Below, in pieces: positions 12,989 through 25,122 of a DNA stretch of 64,000 nt. Each line of letters opens with the position of its first letter. The first letter of the stretch is position 1. Under the pieces are notes generated by a model, which worked only from the letters and a program-made list of their open reading frames with translations, searched no databases and was not told the DNA's origin. The position numbers and the translations under genes are program-made. Origin of the DNA: Litomosoides sigmodontis (Eukaryota; Nematoda; Chromadorea; Rhabditida; Onchocercidae); contig OY718807.1 in assembly GCA_963070105.1 (NCBI GenBank), positions 558,001 through 622,000 of the forward strand, given 5' to 3'.

Positions 12989-15900
12989 TTAGCATATATC
13001 AGACACTGTTGTCTTCAATTTCTTTCCATCGTAAACTGTTTTGAACTGTTCAGGCACAGCAAACTCTACCTGAAATTCACTATAGCAACAATGACGGTAT
13101 CACCTACTGACATTAGGTAATTTCCCCTGTGGTGCTCGTTCGCTGTGTGTTCTGGTTATCGATAAGAGCAAAAATTATTTTCAATGTATCCCGTCACATT
13201 TAGGCCGAAAAGAAAATTTTCACTAATTATGGAGCGTATGTTATAGTACAGTGGAAGTTGAAATAAAAGTTACAAACTATGCCAGTTATCATCAGTCAGT
13301 AGGAGCAGATACTAATTGCTAACAGTTCAAATTCAAACAAGCAATGAGAGAAAATATCATGAAGAGATCATCCCGTTGCCTCTCTTCATCTCCTCGTATT
13401 TGAAACAGCAATGAAACACAGAATAAGCAGAGTTGTTTTATTGTTATGTGTCAAACAAGAACTTATGGACGCACTTCATATATCCTAACTTTATCGTCAT
13501 GTATATAATTCTTCATTGGCTTCTTCACAAAAAACAAAAAAAGAAAACGAAAAGCTCAAAACTCACGAAGTCACCATCTTCAGCGCCTGGTACAAGCACA
13601 TTCATCTCAGATGATTTACTTGTTATTATTTCTGCATTTATTGCACTCTTACTGAGATACACCTGACAACCATCAGTTTTCTGAATCGATAGTGTTGGCA
13701 TAGCGCCGAGAGTCTGCAAATACATTAAGAAGAATTATATAATACCGACAACGCAGTTCTACAACCAATTTCATAAATTAGTGCTAAAAAGAGTATATAT
13801 AACACACATACTATAAAGGCCCAAAATGCTTGCCTGTATTTGCACGCTTTGGCAGTTAATCACTTCCAGCTGAGACAAGAGGCTGTCAAATATAACAGAT
13901 GTTTTTTTGCAGCTGTCTAATGTTACTGAATTTACCTTTCCTTTAATCTGAAAATTCCTCCTTTTTTAATTTTTATAAATAAATTTTTCTAGTAAAATTG
14001 AAATAAATTTCTTTAGTTCCTCTTCAGAAACTCATATATTGTTCTCTTTTGTTTGCATATGAAATATATAGAAGTAGAAATCGATTAGTATTATTGTTGC
14101 ATATATGATAAAAGAGACTTCATAAAATACAGAAAACAGTTACAGAATATTCATTTTACATCTACATTTCATTACCGACACAACTTAAATAAGTGAATAA
14201 TCTGATTAAATAATTGCATAACTAGATCATTACTGCAAAAACCAAACCGACCTGAATGACGCTATTCTCGCACTTGAATACGTAGACTGTCTGCTTCATA
14301 TCGGAAACTTCAACCACCACACTATTGTTGTTTTTATAGTATTCCTCAAATATAACCCAAGTTTAGTGAAGAGTTTTCTCCCTTGACGCCTTATCTTCTT
14401 TTCATAAGACTTCTAATTTTCCATTATTTTGCTTCCACCAATCCACACAATCATCTCCATCTAAAAAATATCACAACAGTAGTAAGAAACTTACCAAGTT
14501 CCACTGCTTGCCATTGTTTAACCAGGTCTTCGGCGGCTTGTCTTGGTCTTTCACTAGCGAAGTAATACCAGTTGCTGTCAACATGGTTTCCTTGCTTCGT
14601 GTCCCAGAACCAACTTCTTTCTGCTACAAAGATACAAAATGTACTACTTGCTATAAGATGAAAGTTTTCAAAATTGTAAAAGTAGGACAAATGGATTAGC
14701 AATTCACCTATATTCCGAACTTGTCACTATATGAACTTCACAAAAAAATATCATACCTGTGATCGAAGTGCCGGATTCTTATGCGTTTGCATATCTGGCG
14801 TTACTTTTTTCAGACGTTCTGTAATTTTCTCACCGGCATTAATTTCAGCGAACAGTGCTGCCCGATCACTTTTATCTGTTGAAACAGTGGTTTTAGGTGA
14901 CACTGTAGCGAAAAGATCTAGAAAAAAACTTCATTACCGAACGATCGGAACAGTTTGAATGAATTTTGATGAATGAGACCATAGCAAACAATATGTTTAA
15001 ATCTACGGCAGTTTTGCAATTATAGAAGTGAAAAAGCAAAAAAGAATACTGTGCTAACAACAACAGTTTGTGATTCTAAAAAAAGTCTGTATCAAACTGC
15101 ATCAACTCCGATACGGTAAAGATTTGGCTTCTCAAATGAGTTAGATCATGTTACTCCAATAATCTAACTCGTAAAATCATCTATTTTAATTTGAAACAAC
15201 CACCGATAAGCTCTTGTTGAAAATGCCCTTAAAATACATACACAACTGACCTGGTGGTAAGACAGGGGGAGGTGGTGGTGGTGGCGCACCTCCAGATGAA
15301 ATGCTGACTTGTTTTACCAGTGCTGGTGGCTTTGCGCCCTTCAAAAGAAAAAATTTGAATTCCAGCATTTTATTTGTTCGTGGAAAAATAACAGATCTTG
15401 CAAGCAACTGATCGTAATCATGAAACTATGCCTTCTTTATTTTTGCTCATTAATTTCTGATTTAAAAAAAAATTTCTGCCCCCCCCCCCCCCAAAAAAAA
15501 AAGAAAATAAGATGCACATGAAGACATAACGCTCAACTACATGTTTGTCATAAGGAAATCATTAGATATTAAGAATTTGGTGTAAATACGCAATAGACAA
15601 AAAGAAGGAAAAAATAAGCAGCAAAAAGATTTGAAAAAAAAGACTCCTTTAAAGTAATCTGAAACTCCTTCCAAAATAATAACTCACTGGGCAGCTGTTC
15701 CAAACAAGACCCGTAGTATGTACTTGTTGCACATATTTCTTCAAAGCATTCAAAACCTCTGACCACGACTTCGCCCATTCGGTATGGATCTGGAAAGCAT
15801 ACAAAATAGTTTAAAAATTCCATCGCTACTAGGATGGACACAATAAACACAAAGATTGGAATTAAATAAAAAAAGAACTTAAATCATTCTGGAGAAACAA

Positions 15901-18900
15901 ATGAAAAACAAACCAAGTATGAAACATTTATGATCAACATTTAGAGATAACATACCTTGTCGTCTTTCCACTCCTTCAGTACACGATTCACAAAAAACAT
16001 CGACGCTTCAAGCATATCCTTGATAAATGGTGCAGGTGTAGGTTTCTGAAAACTATGAGAATGTAACGAAGAATAAACGAAAAGAAAAAGAAATGCGGTA
16101 AACTTAATGCTGTACTCATACTCGTGCCTTATTCTTTTCAAAATTAATAAAATGAAAATCTGAATATGGGGGAGTTTATTTCAAAATATGGTATGCACTA
16201 TAAGAAAACAGCAAAAGTTAGAACGCCTTAAGAATTTTACCACAGTGAGCCATCCGAGGGCTTGAATTCCCTCACTTGCTGCTGAAATATGATTGAAAAA
16301 CGGTGTATTCCTTTTCGATTCTTTGAATACAGACAAATCTTCCATTAATTTAACCAAAGGACTAAGTACTGATTGAAGCTCATTAATCGACGGTTCCTTC
16401 TGACCAGCAGCTAACCAAATAAAATTACGCTGTTCAGTGAAAAGTGTCGACAACTTATTACCCTAAAAGCATACGCGTTATTTAATGAAGCATTTATAGA
16501 AATCAATCACTGATCTTCGCTAATCTGAAAAGCGATGTCAGTCAGAACTGTCACCAATATCAACACCTTGAGATCATTTTTCGTTGAAAATGTCACTAGT
16601 TCAAGATCCTTTAGGCATATGTTCAGTCTCAGAACCAAATAGAAAGATAAACAAAAGTAGAGGAAAAAATGATTTCAAAAGAAAACGATTGGAAGGACAC
16701 ACCACTGTTTGCAGATCACCACCGATATCAGCACTTAGTTTCAGCAATCTTTGAAGAGGCCCATCAACAGCATCATCATACTGCACAATAGATAGTGGAG
16801 TTTCACCTGATGCTAAAATTTTCATAAAATACTAAACAAAAGATGTGCACAACAGCTGTAACCTTTTACCAATTGAAATAGTATTGGCGAAAATCCGACC
16901 AAATGATATGGTATTACGATTATCAACAATATTTTTCTCTCAAATTTTCTTATAATGTAATTTCCTTTTTGCGAAATAAACTGTTAACTCATCAATAACT
17001 GCTCAATTTCTCAAACATCGTTGTTCATTGTCGTAATGTCGGAAGGAAAAGAAAACGAACTGCTATATAAGCACTATTCAATGAATTCTTAAGAAAATCA
17101 AACTAAAACTTAAAACTAGGAATTTACTGCTTATTGTAGCTATTTTTTGAATTTTTCCTTTGTTCGCCCATTTCATTAAATCAATCGTTTCAGGTTAAAA
17201 AGAAAAGGTACGACCAATCCAAATACTAAAACCCTCCTGTTGGCGATACAAATCGCATACTTTGCGACAATTTCATCGAAATGAGCATAAGAAAATTTAT
17301 AGGATATAACGGCATGTAAAATGGAACTTGTGATATCTAATCACTTTTCACCACACTCAATTTTACGTCAGAGATGAGACTCAAAGAAAAACTGCATATA
17401 AAAAGAATTTGCAATAGGAAATAACTGCGAATGAAAAACACATGCATGCCTTGCTCGTTAAAAGAAATGATAATAATAAAGACATTATCTTAATAACAGT
17501 TTATTGCAGTAACGTATGACCACTTTGAATATTACTTACTTTTACTTTTTTCGACCTTATCCTTTATAAAACCAGTACTATCTCTATCACACTGAAATGC
17601 AACTTTTTTTGGTGTTTTAATTCCCGAATCTTTTACTGATCGCATACTATTTCCATCTCCATCTTTCATTAAAATTCCAGGTGGGCCTGCAGCATTTCGA
17701 CTTTTCTCTCCAGCACTAACAAATGCGATGTCATTCACGGGAAACGGTTGATTTAAGGGTCGTGCTGCAACAAAAGTGGTAGAAGAATCGTAATCTTTTT
17801 CCAATGTAGCAATATCATGGGAAGCGACAGAGCGTCCTTGCGACGGAGTTCGCATTTCGGCATTTTTATCGATGCCTGATGCAATTACTGGTTTATCGGC
17901 AATGAATTTTCGATTTGTTTCGCTCGTTTCACTAGCAGAATATACTGCCTGTTCTACGAGTTTTCCAATGCCGCTTGCTGACTGAGTACTTTGAGAAGTT
18001 CCAACCATGTGCGCCCCGATAGTCCCCGAAGTTTGTGTACCATCTCCCTTCAATCTAGCATCAGTCATTTTCTCTTGCGTCTCATGCATTTCAACCAATG
18101 ATTTTAGCTGCGTATTCGTTGGTATGGAGGTATCCACCGATGGGGACTCTGTGCAAACAGCATTCCTTCGGAATATACTACGTACATCTTCTAAATTACA
18201 CAGTTTCCCTGATGCTACCAGTGGTGTTCCTTCGCTATCAACAACATTATGAAATTTCGGAACAGTTTGGTCGAAAAAATTTTCCATCTGTCGCAATGAG
18301 GGAGACTGCTTTGGTTGCTCCTTAAGCGGAGATATAATAGGTCCACTTGCAATAGGTTCCGTTACTGTTCGGCTCAAAATATTGGCTTTCCTTCGGAATT
18401 TCGGATCTTGCTCCAATTCTGCCCGAACTCCCTTGGCGACATTAAACATTGCTACGTTCTCTGGTAAATCGTTCCCATTGATTTTTATCAAATTTGGATC
18501 TGTACGCCTTTGCAATGGCCCAATTTTTGGTGATGCTATGTGATGTAATGTTGCATAGTTCCTACGCCTTTCCAACTGCTGATAGGTAATTGCTTTCTGC
18601 TGCTGTTCATTAAAAGGAACCTGAGATGCATTAAACGGAGCAGAACTGCTAACTCGTGTTTCGAAAAAACCTTCACGTCCATGCGTTGATTCATGCATAT
18701 CGGCATGTCCACCAGTTCGAGCATACTCAGCACAAGGCACTGTTGAATCTGAACGAAAACGATTGTTTTCACTAGTTGTGATCGATCGGTGGTGTTCTCT
18801 GGGATATGGACTAAAAGTCCGTAAAGTCTGTTCTGAATGCAGTTCTAGAGGCCGTTTTTGAGCTGTCCAAGGTGGTAGCTTCTGGCATACATTGCTTCTC

Positions 18901-21900
18901 GATATTGGAATACGCACCTCCTGTTGGAAAATTTTCAAGTCGTGACCAGAAGTTCCGCTTAAACCACAAGAATCATGAGAGAGTACTGCCTTCTGCTTTT
19001 CATAATTTTTGAAACCCACTGTGGACGTCCCAGATGAGCTGACAATATTTGGTCGATCTCCTTCCATATTCTTAACAACCTCAACTAAACTCGAATCTTT
19101 GGAAATTCTCATTTGTTCGAAAGAAGTATTGCTAATGGAAGTACGATCCACTGCTGGTTCAAACGAACCAAGACGGCTACCGTCACAAATAGGTGCAAAA
19201 CTGATTGGTGGTACACTGGCACGTCCACTTTTCGATTCCGGCATTTGTAAACTGGTCATACTAGATGATGAATGAACACTATTACTCATTGAACGATATG
19301 ACGTAGAGTGCTGTCCAAACGGTCTTGGACTCTGGAAGAACATTTCCGCCACTTGTTTCTCCTTTTACACAGGAAATCAAAATAGGTAGAATAAATAAAA
19401 GCAAAAATGACCGTTTCAGAGAAAAATAGCGCGTGAATGTGCGAAGTAACGCCTAAAAAATTTAATACAAGCCGGAAGAATATGCCATTATCAAATAAAC
19501 AGCTGTTCAAAGAAAATCAGCAAGGTTTTCAGTGCAGTTGGCGGTTTAACTGCAATTTCCCAAGCTAACTGTTCTGAAATATTGTTTCAAATCAACCAAA
19601 CTAAAAAACAAAACGAATAAATAACGATTTGTTAAAAATTTTTAAGTGCTGGGGTTTATCGATCGTTAGATTCCAATAAAAAAATTTCTAACAGAATTAG
19701 CAATTCCCATGTGGGAAAGAAAAAAGTAAGAGCAGTAAATGTCCTGTCACAAAGCACAAACCCCCTAAATAACTCACACTAAAAATAAGGTTTATTAGTT
19801 GAGTTTTGTAACTCATTTGCAACCAAATCAAGACTACGAATGAAACGAAACGCAGGCAACCTCGAAAAGAAAGTTTCGCGATTCTTCGGAGCATAGAAAA
19901 CTTCCTAACCATTCTTCTAGTATTTGATATATAGCCACATTTACTACTCTCAAAACACAATACTAACACACAGATGACTTACATAGTTCAATGTTTTAAT
20001 AAAAATCATGTGAACTACATTTTTTAAAGTGTTTTTAGGATTTACAACCAGCCAATCATGCATCGACTTGCAGTCTTAGAGAAATGGCCATGTATTACAA
20101 AGCATCTGCTTCAGAAGAGAAGCATTTCCATATAATGGAATACTAAAATCATCTTCAAAGATTTTCATAGACGCAAAACGAGAATATTCAACAGAGATAT
20201 GCTCCACCAAACAACTGTTCCATAGGGTTCAAAAGGCTTGCGGCATTGAACGAACTGTTTTCTTTCCCTTCTCTTCTCTCTAAGCTCGAAAAACTAACTG
20301 ACAGCTTCAACAAGACTGCAACTGAGGCAGGGATGAAAACAAGCGTTATCAAATCTTGTAGAAGCTCAATATAAACGCTGACCAAGAAGTTGAAAAAAAG
20401 GGATAATCACTTACCAACAGATGAAATGATTTTTCGAAGAACTGAAAACTGAAGAAAGGATATCGAGAAAACTAGATGTTAGCATGTGTTCACGTAAAGA
20501 CTTCATGTAGTACTTTAAAAAATTGAAATAGCTTATCGGTGGTAGAGAGTTATGAAAAAAATGAGAAAAGATATTGCTCGAAACTTTATAAGGCTTTGTT
20601 CAAAATGTACGGCTCAGATATTACAATTCTCACGTTCTCCTGCAGTCAGTTCTCAAGTCTTTCAAAACAACAGAAGCATTGTAATATAAAACCAGCGAGA
20701 AGTTCAAATTAATTGGAACTGGAAAACATTAATTTAGCTTGTAACTGTTGATCGAAAACAATGTAACAATAGTTCCAGCAGCACCTTCGCTAACAGTACA
20801 TAAAAAGGGAGAAAAAAGGAATAGAATAAGAATTATGGATAGGAATCCTCAGAGTAGGAGCAAGCTTATTCTTCCTTTCCACAAGAACATTTTAATCATT
20901 CTCAACAGCATCCACTGCAGTTGTTTGCTTCATAGAACGTATGCTCTTATCGACATCAAAACTAATGACACTACCATCATCCGTGTTACTTCATTTTGTT
21001 ATTTCGTTTCGACCGTTCATCTGTGGCCAACTCAAGATGCAATTTAGAAAAAAATTCTAAAATATTTTAAAATCTTCATCACACATATCAACACATACTA
21101 TAGCACAATCAACAACGCATGCACAGTCTTTGCGCTATTCTCACTATATTAAACATGCTGATGTACCTTCACCAGTCCTACGGTATGAATTGATACAATA
21201 ATACTAATACATTAAAATTAGATAAATCGTAGAAAAAAATCAGTTCTAAAAGAGATATTTATAATCATATCGCAGAAAATTAAGAAATTTATTCAACTTC
21301 ATTTATCAAACAAATAAAACTTCTCACTAGCAAGTTTCGTTTTCCACCTTTTTCAGGTTTCAAATTCAAAGCCCTCATCTTTTGAAATTTCTGAGAAATT
21401 CGCACATGCAGGAAATCAGGATGTTCGGTAAAACAAGCCAATAAAAATAAAAGTTAAATTCTTATAGTACATTATACGTTTACAGAATCTTTAATCGATG
21501 GTTCCATTTAATCTCTTATATTTTACTGAGAAATGCACTCCTGAATTGTTTTTACACATATTTTTCAGGTCACAAAACAACTGCAATTCAGGTAAAATCG
21601 GATTCTCTTCGAAAAAAAATTTACAATACTGTGTAGACTACCTAGTGAATGTCGCATAATTTATTTAATTTTGGATTGCTTAATCTAAATTATATATTGA
21701 AGGCAAATAAATACACGGATCTAAGCAGTAAAAACAATATGTAATTATTTTCCGAGGTACAAGTAAAATGAAGTTAAAGAATCTATAGTATATCTCGCCC
21801 AACTGCTTATATAGATATATAAAGATATGACATCAAAGAGCACTAACTCACAATCAGAGGACATAAAAGGCGAAGAACTTAAATAAGCTTACAGGGAACA

Positions 21901-22076
21901 GTCGGTGCTGGTATATCATCTCCGGTAGGCTTTGGTGCTAATGTTGGCTTCTTAGCACCTAATGCTTCCAAACGTAGTGTTGCTGTTTCAAGTCGCTGCA
22001 CCAATTTCTCCAAATATGCTACGTTTGCATTCATCGTTATTTGCTGTTCTTCGTTATACTCATATAAGTTATCTAC
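12989..22076 (-). CDS. CAP: Cyclase-associated protein (actin-monomer recycling)
   Basis: CAP binds G-actin and cofilin-actin and recharges monomers in the cytoplasm (family knowledge). Exons in transcript order: 21893-22076, 16703-16812, 16241-16462, 15956-16045, 15688-15789, 15251-15338, 14757-14902, 14495-14623, 14252-14344, 13834-13947, 13567-13713, 12989-13069; all phases agree. Starting at the ATG at 22032-22034 gives about 487 residues, the normal CAP size. Seen: N-terminal helix [19 protein letters not shown], helical domain with [17 protein letters not shown] and [12 protein letters not shown], polyproline [25 protein letters not shown] (WH2-region equivalent), and C-terminal beta domain from KQWNL through [14 protein letters not shown] to [15 protein letters not shown]. 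The intron after 13834 has a GC donor. The first exon follows a TTGCAG acceptor; 14 open codons precede the ATG, so a more upstream start is possible. Confidence 0.95.
15479..15502. repeat. C14-A10 homopolymer block
   Basis: Fourteen C then ten A on the plus strand, inside the CAP intron between 15338 and 15688; the pre-mRNA would carry U10 then G14. Length may be affected by sequencing error. Confidence 0.9.
17540..19343 (-). CDS. Large alternative or cassette exon of CAP (about 600 residues, disordered), or separate gene
   Basis: One open frame with a first ATG at 19341-19343. It runs to an apparent TAA at 17532-17534, but that TAA overlaps a near-perfect donor (AAAA then GTAAGTAA) at 17534-17539. 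If spliced there the exon ends in phase 1, exactly the phase the CAP exon at 16812 needs, giving about 1,041 residues. Upstream, the acceptor acaag at 19352-19354 would also accept the CAP exon ending at 21893 in phase 1, so it could be a cassette exon; an in-frame stop lies just further upstream. The protein is rich in Ser, Gln, Pro and Arg, with no transmembrane segment and no domain I recognise. Near the end KTPKKVAFQ contains KVAF, which fits the RVxF protein phosphatase 1 docking pattern. Alternatively it is a nested single-exon gene. Confidence 0.6.
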
Positions 22077-24770
22077 CTGCAACGTGAAGCACAAATTTAT
22101 TAAGCATGTGCAAAATGTATAAATACGTAGTACGAAAAGGCTATTATTTACATTAAAAAATTAGAAAGCCATACAAAACATAGCGAAATCACAAGCAAAA
22201 GTTACTATTATGTTGGGGATATTGGAAAAATTGTATGAAAAAGTATAAACTTAAGCCAGAAAACACATAAAACTTTTTATTCAAACATTGGGAAAAATAA
22301 AATGTAAGGTACCATTGTGTGTTGCAGAGGAGTCCAAAAGAGAATAAAATTGGCATAGAAGAAAATGCCAATTAAATGAAGTCGAAAAGAAATTAGAATG
22401 AAGAATAAATAGCTCAAATAAGGCCATCAATTCATGTAAAAACAGATTTATAGTTCATTAAATTTTGGAAGTTAAAAAAAAGAAAACAAATATAATCGAA
22501 GCATAGAATGAAACAAATGATGCAGAAGCTTGCTTAATTAAATCAAAATTTCAAATAAATCGACGAGGGTCGCAGAAAAACGAAGCCCATTAAGCTCCCA
22601 TTTTATGAAAACCCGCATCTCACTCACGCAATTCGAAAGTTACCAGACGCTGTGGGCGTTCCCTGCAAGATATTACAACCTTCCACTTAGTCTCACTTAC
22701 GCCGAAGGCACCAACCATAAAGGATAACAAAATGTACTGAAAACTCATCGAATGTGAAAAGTACCAAAATGTCCGAAAATAAAGAGACAAAAAAGGTAAC
22801 TTCAATTCAAAGATAACAACAGCTCCTTCTTCAGCGGGTTTAAGCGGTCTAGCTGAGTGCACAAATAAGGTTGGAGATGGCATGGCAGTAAGTTCTAGCA
22901 ATCGATGTGAGTTAAAAAAGAAACGAAACAAGGAGATTGGGAATTCCATAGTTAAGGAGTGAGTAGGAGCCGTTCCTTTCATCTGTGACAGCAAATTATT
23001 AACTGATCAACTTGCGATTACCTGCCAAGCGATCTTTGTGGACATCACAGGAGCGCGTTAAAAATCTAAATCCCTGTCGATTTTAGTGAAAATGAAACTA
23101 GTTATCTTATAATGAGCAAAAAAAAGGATGGTAGAAATCTGACATCTTGGAAAGCTTAACTAACGCCTTCTTAACATATCCTAATTTAAGGAACAACGAC
23201 GAAGTAAATCAATAATTTCATGAAAATGACAAATTGATGAAATGAAACTTTGATAATGTACGTTCAATTGCGGGGCGAGAGATGAAACTGGCAGTGGGCA
23301 ATTGAAGGAGATGGATAATGGAAGTGAGTGACAGCCGTTTAATCTAATGGCCGGTGCTTAAATGACAAATGACCATTACTGATTCAATGGGAGCAAATGG
23401 ATCATCGGCTCTAAAGCTAATGATTCACTCATACTGTGTGTAATACGCGTCTGTACATGTCTGTCTATGTGTGGGTGGGTGTGCACATTTGCAATTCATT
23501 TTAAAAGGTTCTTTACGTATCTTAATGGATGAGAATAAGGTAAAGATATGTGAGAAACAGTGAAAGCTCATTCCTTAGGTAACCGGAGAAACAGTGATAG
23601 CCAAATTTATCAAGCTCAAACAGCATTTTAAGTTTGCTCTTCAATTCACTTCACGGTGAATGAGGAAGGCTTCAAGTATTGCTGAGCATAAAGCACTGAA
23701 GGTCAATATGTTATTTCAGACTAACACGTGAAACTTGCTGAATTGAACAGGTAGAAAAGGAAGCAGTTTTTTTACAGTAACATCAGATAAGTAAGTAAGC
23801 ATTGGAAGCGAAGTGATTAACTGAAATAGTAAAGCGAAATAATGGAAACTTCCGGATGAGCAACAAATAACAATAGATAAATGATAGCATTTGAAATGAT
23901 AAAAAGGCACTCGGATGTGTCCATCCCTTTCTTTCCCTCAAAACAATCAGTGGTTGAATTTGATATTGGAAATGGTTGAAAGGTAGTCGATTCGTATATT
24001 CGTCCACCGCTGGGGAGGAGAAAATGTCGAATTTCTCTCCTTTGCTCCTTGCGGTAGTGGCAAACGGTAGTGTAACGCATTCACTAACAAATGCTCAAAG
24101 GAGTTAAATTCTAATTTTTCATTTTGTCTGGTAATTGTAATTAAATTCAAAAACAAAAAGTCGTACAGCTTGGCAGAAGAGACGAGAAATGAAGATTGGT
24201 TTTCTAAGTTCAATCGATTGAATTGAAAATTTGTAAACAATGAAGAGTGAGATGTACGGAAAACACCTGATGGACGAATGCAACGGATGCCGAAATACTT
24301 TTCGGCATTCATCGATTGGGAAAAGTGTGCATTCAATTAATTCGTGAAATAAAACACAAGAAATTGTAAGAGTAAAATAGAAATCATAAAATTCGCATCA
24401 AATGTGGAAGAAATTAACAAGTTTAATTTCTAAATGTAATCAAAAATCTTTTTAACTTTAGAATTTCAATTCTCAAAAGTCGCATGTTAGGAATAAAATT
24501 TCCTTAAAATGGATGTTCCTTTTCAAAAAAAACTAAATACGTTTAAATGTTTGTAGTTAAGCTTAAAATTTGGAGAATTTTCTCTTCATTTCAAATAATC
24601 CGAGAACTTCAAAAAGAAGAATAAGCGATTTTAATTTATAACTTTAGCGAAGGATGAGAATTGCTGCGCTATTTGAATGTCAATGATTATTAGTCATTTA
24701 TACAACAACATGCACGACTACCCATTGCTGTTGCTGTAATTACAACAGAAATTAGGAATTGACAGTTAAC
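22077..24770. other. Upstream of CAP, no supported gene
   Basis: No exon supported. A minus-strand frame at 22620-22994 follows an acceptor-like cacag before an ATG, but lacks a convincing donor or family resemblance. The CAP promoter region should lie in or near 22.1-23 kb; no element was identified. Confidence 0.4.
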
Positions 24771-25122
24771 TTAACTTAAGCTAACTGTCCAAGTCCGAAG
24801 GTAATTTGCTTTGTTATCAAAGTAATTAAAGCAGGAAAAACTAACGTTGCTACTGGGAAGAGTTGAAGGAGCGACGTGGCGATCGTATAATGGCGTAAGT
24901 ATTTCATAATGATCGAATGACTGGTTGAATACAGTGCTAGGATCAAGTTCCCAGTTGCGCAAATGACAAGGCGATGCTACCGGCGCCGCAGACGTATCAC
25001 AACATGCAATTCCGGAATTTCTTCTGGATCGAGCCAAACAGGAGGAATTATTTTGCATGTTGCAAAATAATACCGTTGACGGTTGCAATTTATTCCTATG
25101 ATTTTCCTGCTCTCCCACTGGA
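24771..25122 (-). CDS. Putative exon of an unrecognised protein
   Basis: An open minus-strand frame that looks coding: it reads LARSRRNSGIACC, then LDPSTVFNQSFDHYEILTP and LYDRHVAPSTLPS, with stop TAA at 24771-24773. The acceptor tttccag at 25123 begins TG GGA GAG and is in phase 1, matching a weak donor (GTTGAA) at the end of the exon at 36222-36425 of the minus-strand gene further right. It may therefore be that gene's last exon across an 11-kb intron. It may also be an independent exon starting at another acceptor (tttccag before CGAGAATG, at about 25150). No family recognised. Confidence 0.35.

Noticed and set aside
14451..14702. Minus-strand 83-residue frame across a CAP exon
   Set aside because: Wrong frame; the in-phase reading of 14495-14623 gives the CAP sequence ending KQWNL.
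20748..21047. Plus-strand 99-residue frame
   Set aside because: No splice signals, no family resemblance, inside the CAP intron on the opposite strand.
22620..22994. Extra upstream exon for CAP or a separate gene
   Set aside because: It begins after an acceptor-like cacag, but has no good donor and its hydrophobic content resembles no CAP N-terminus.
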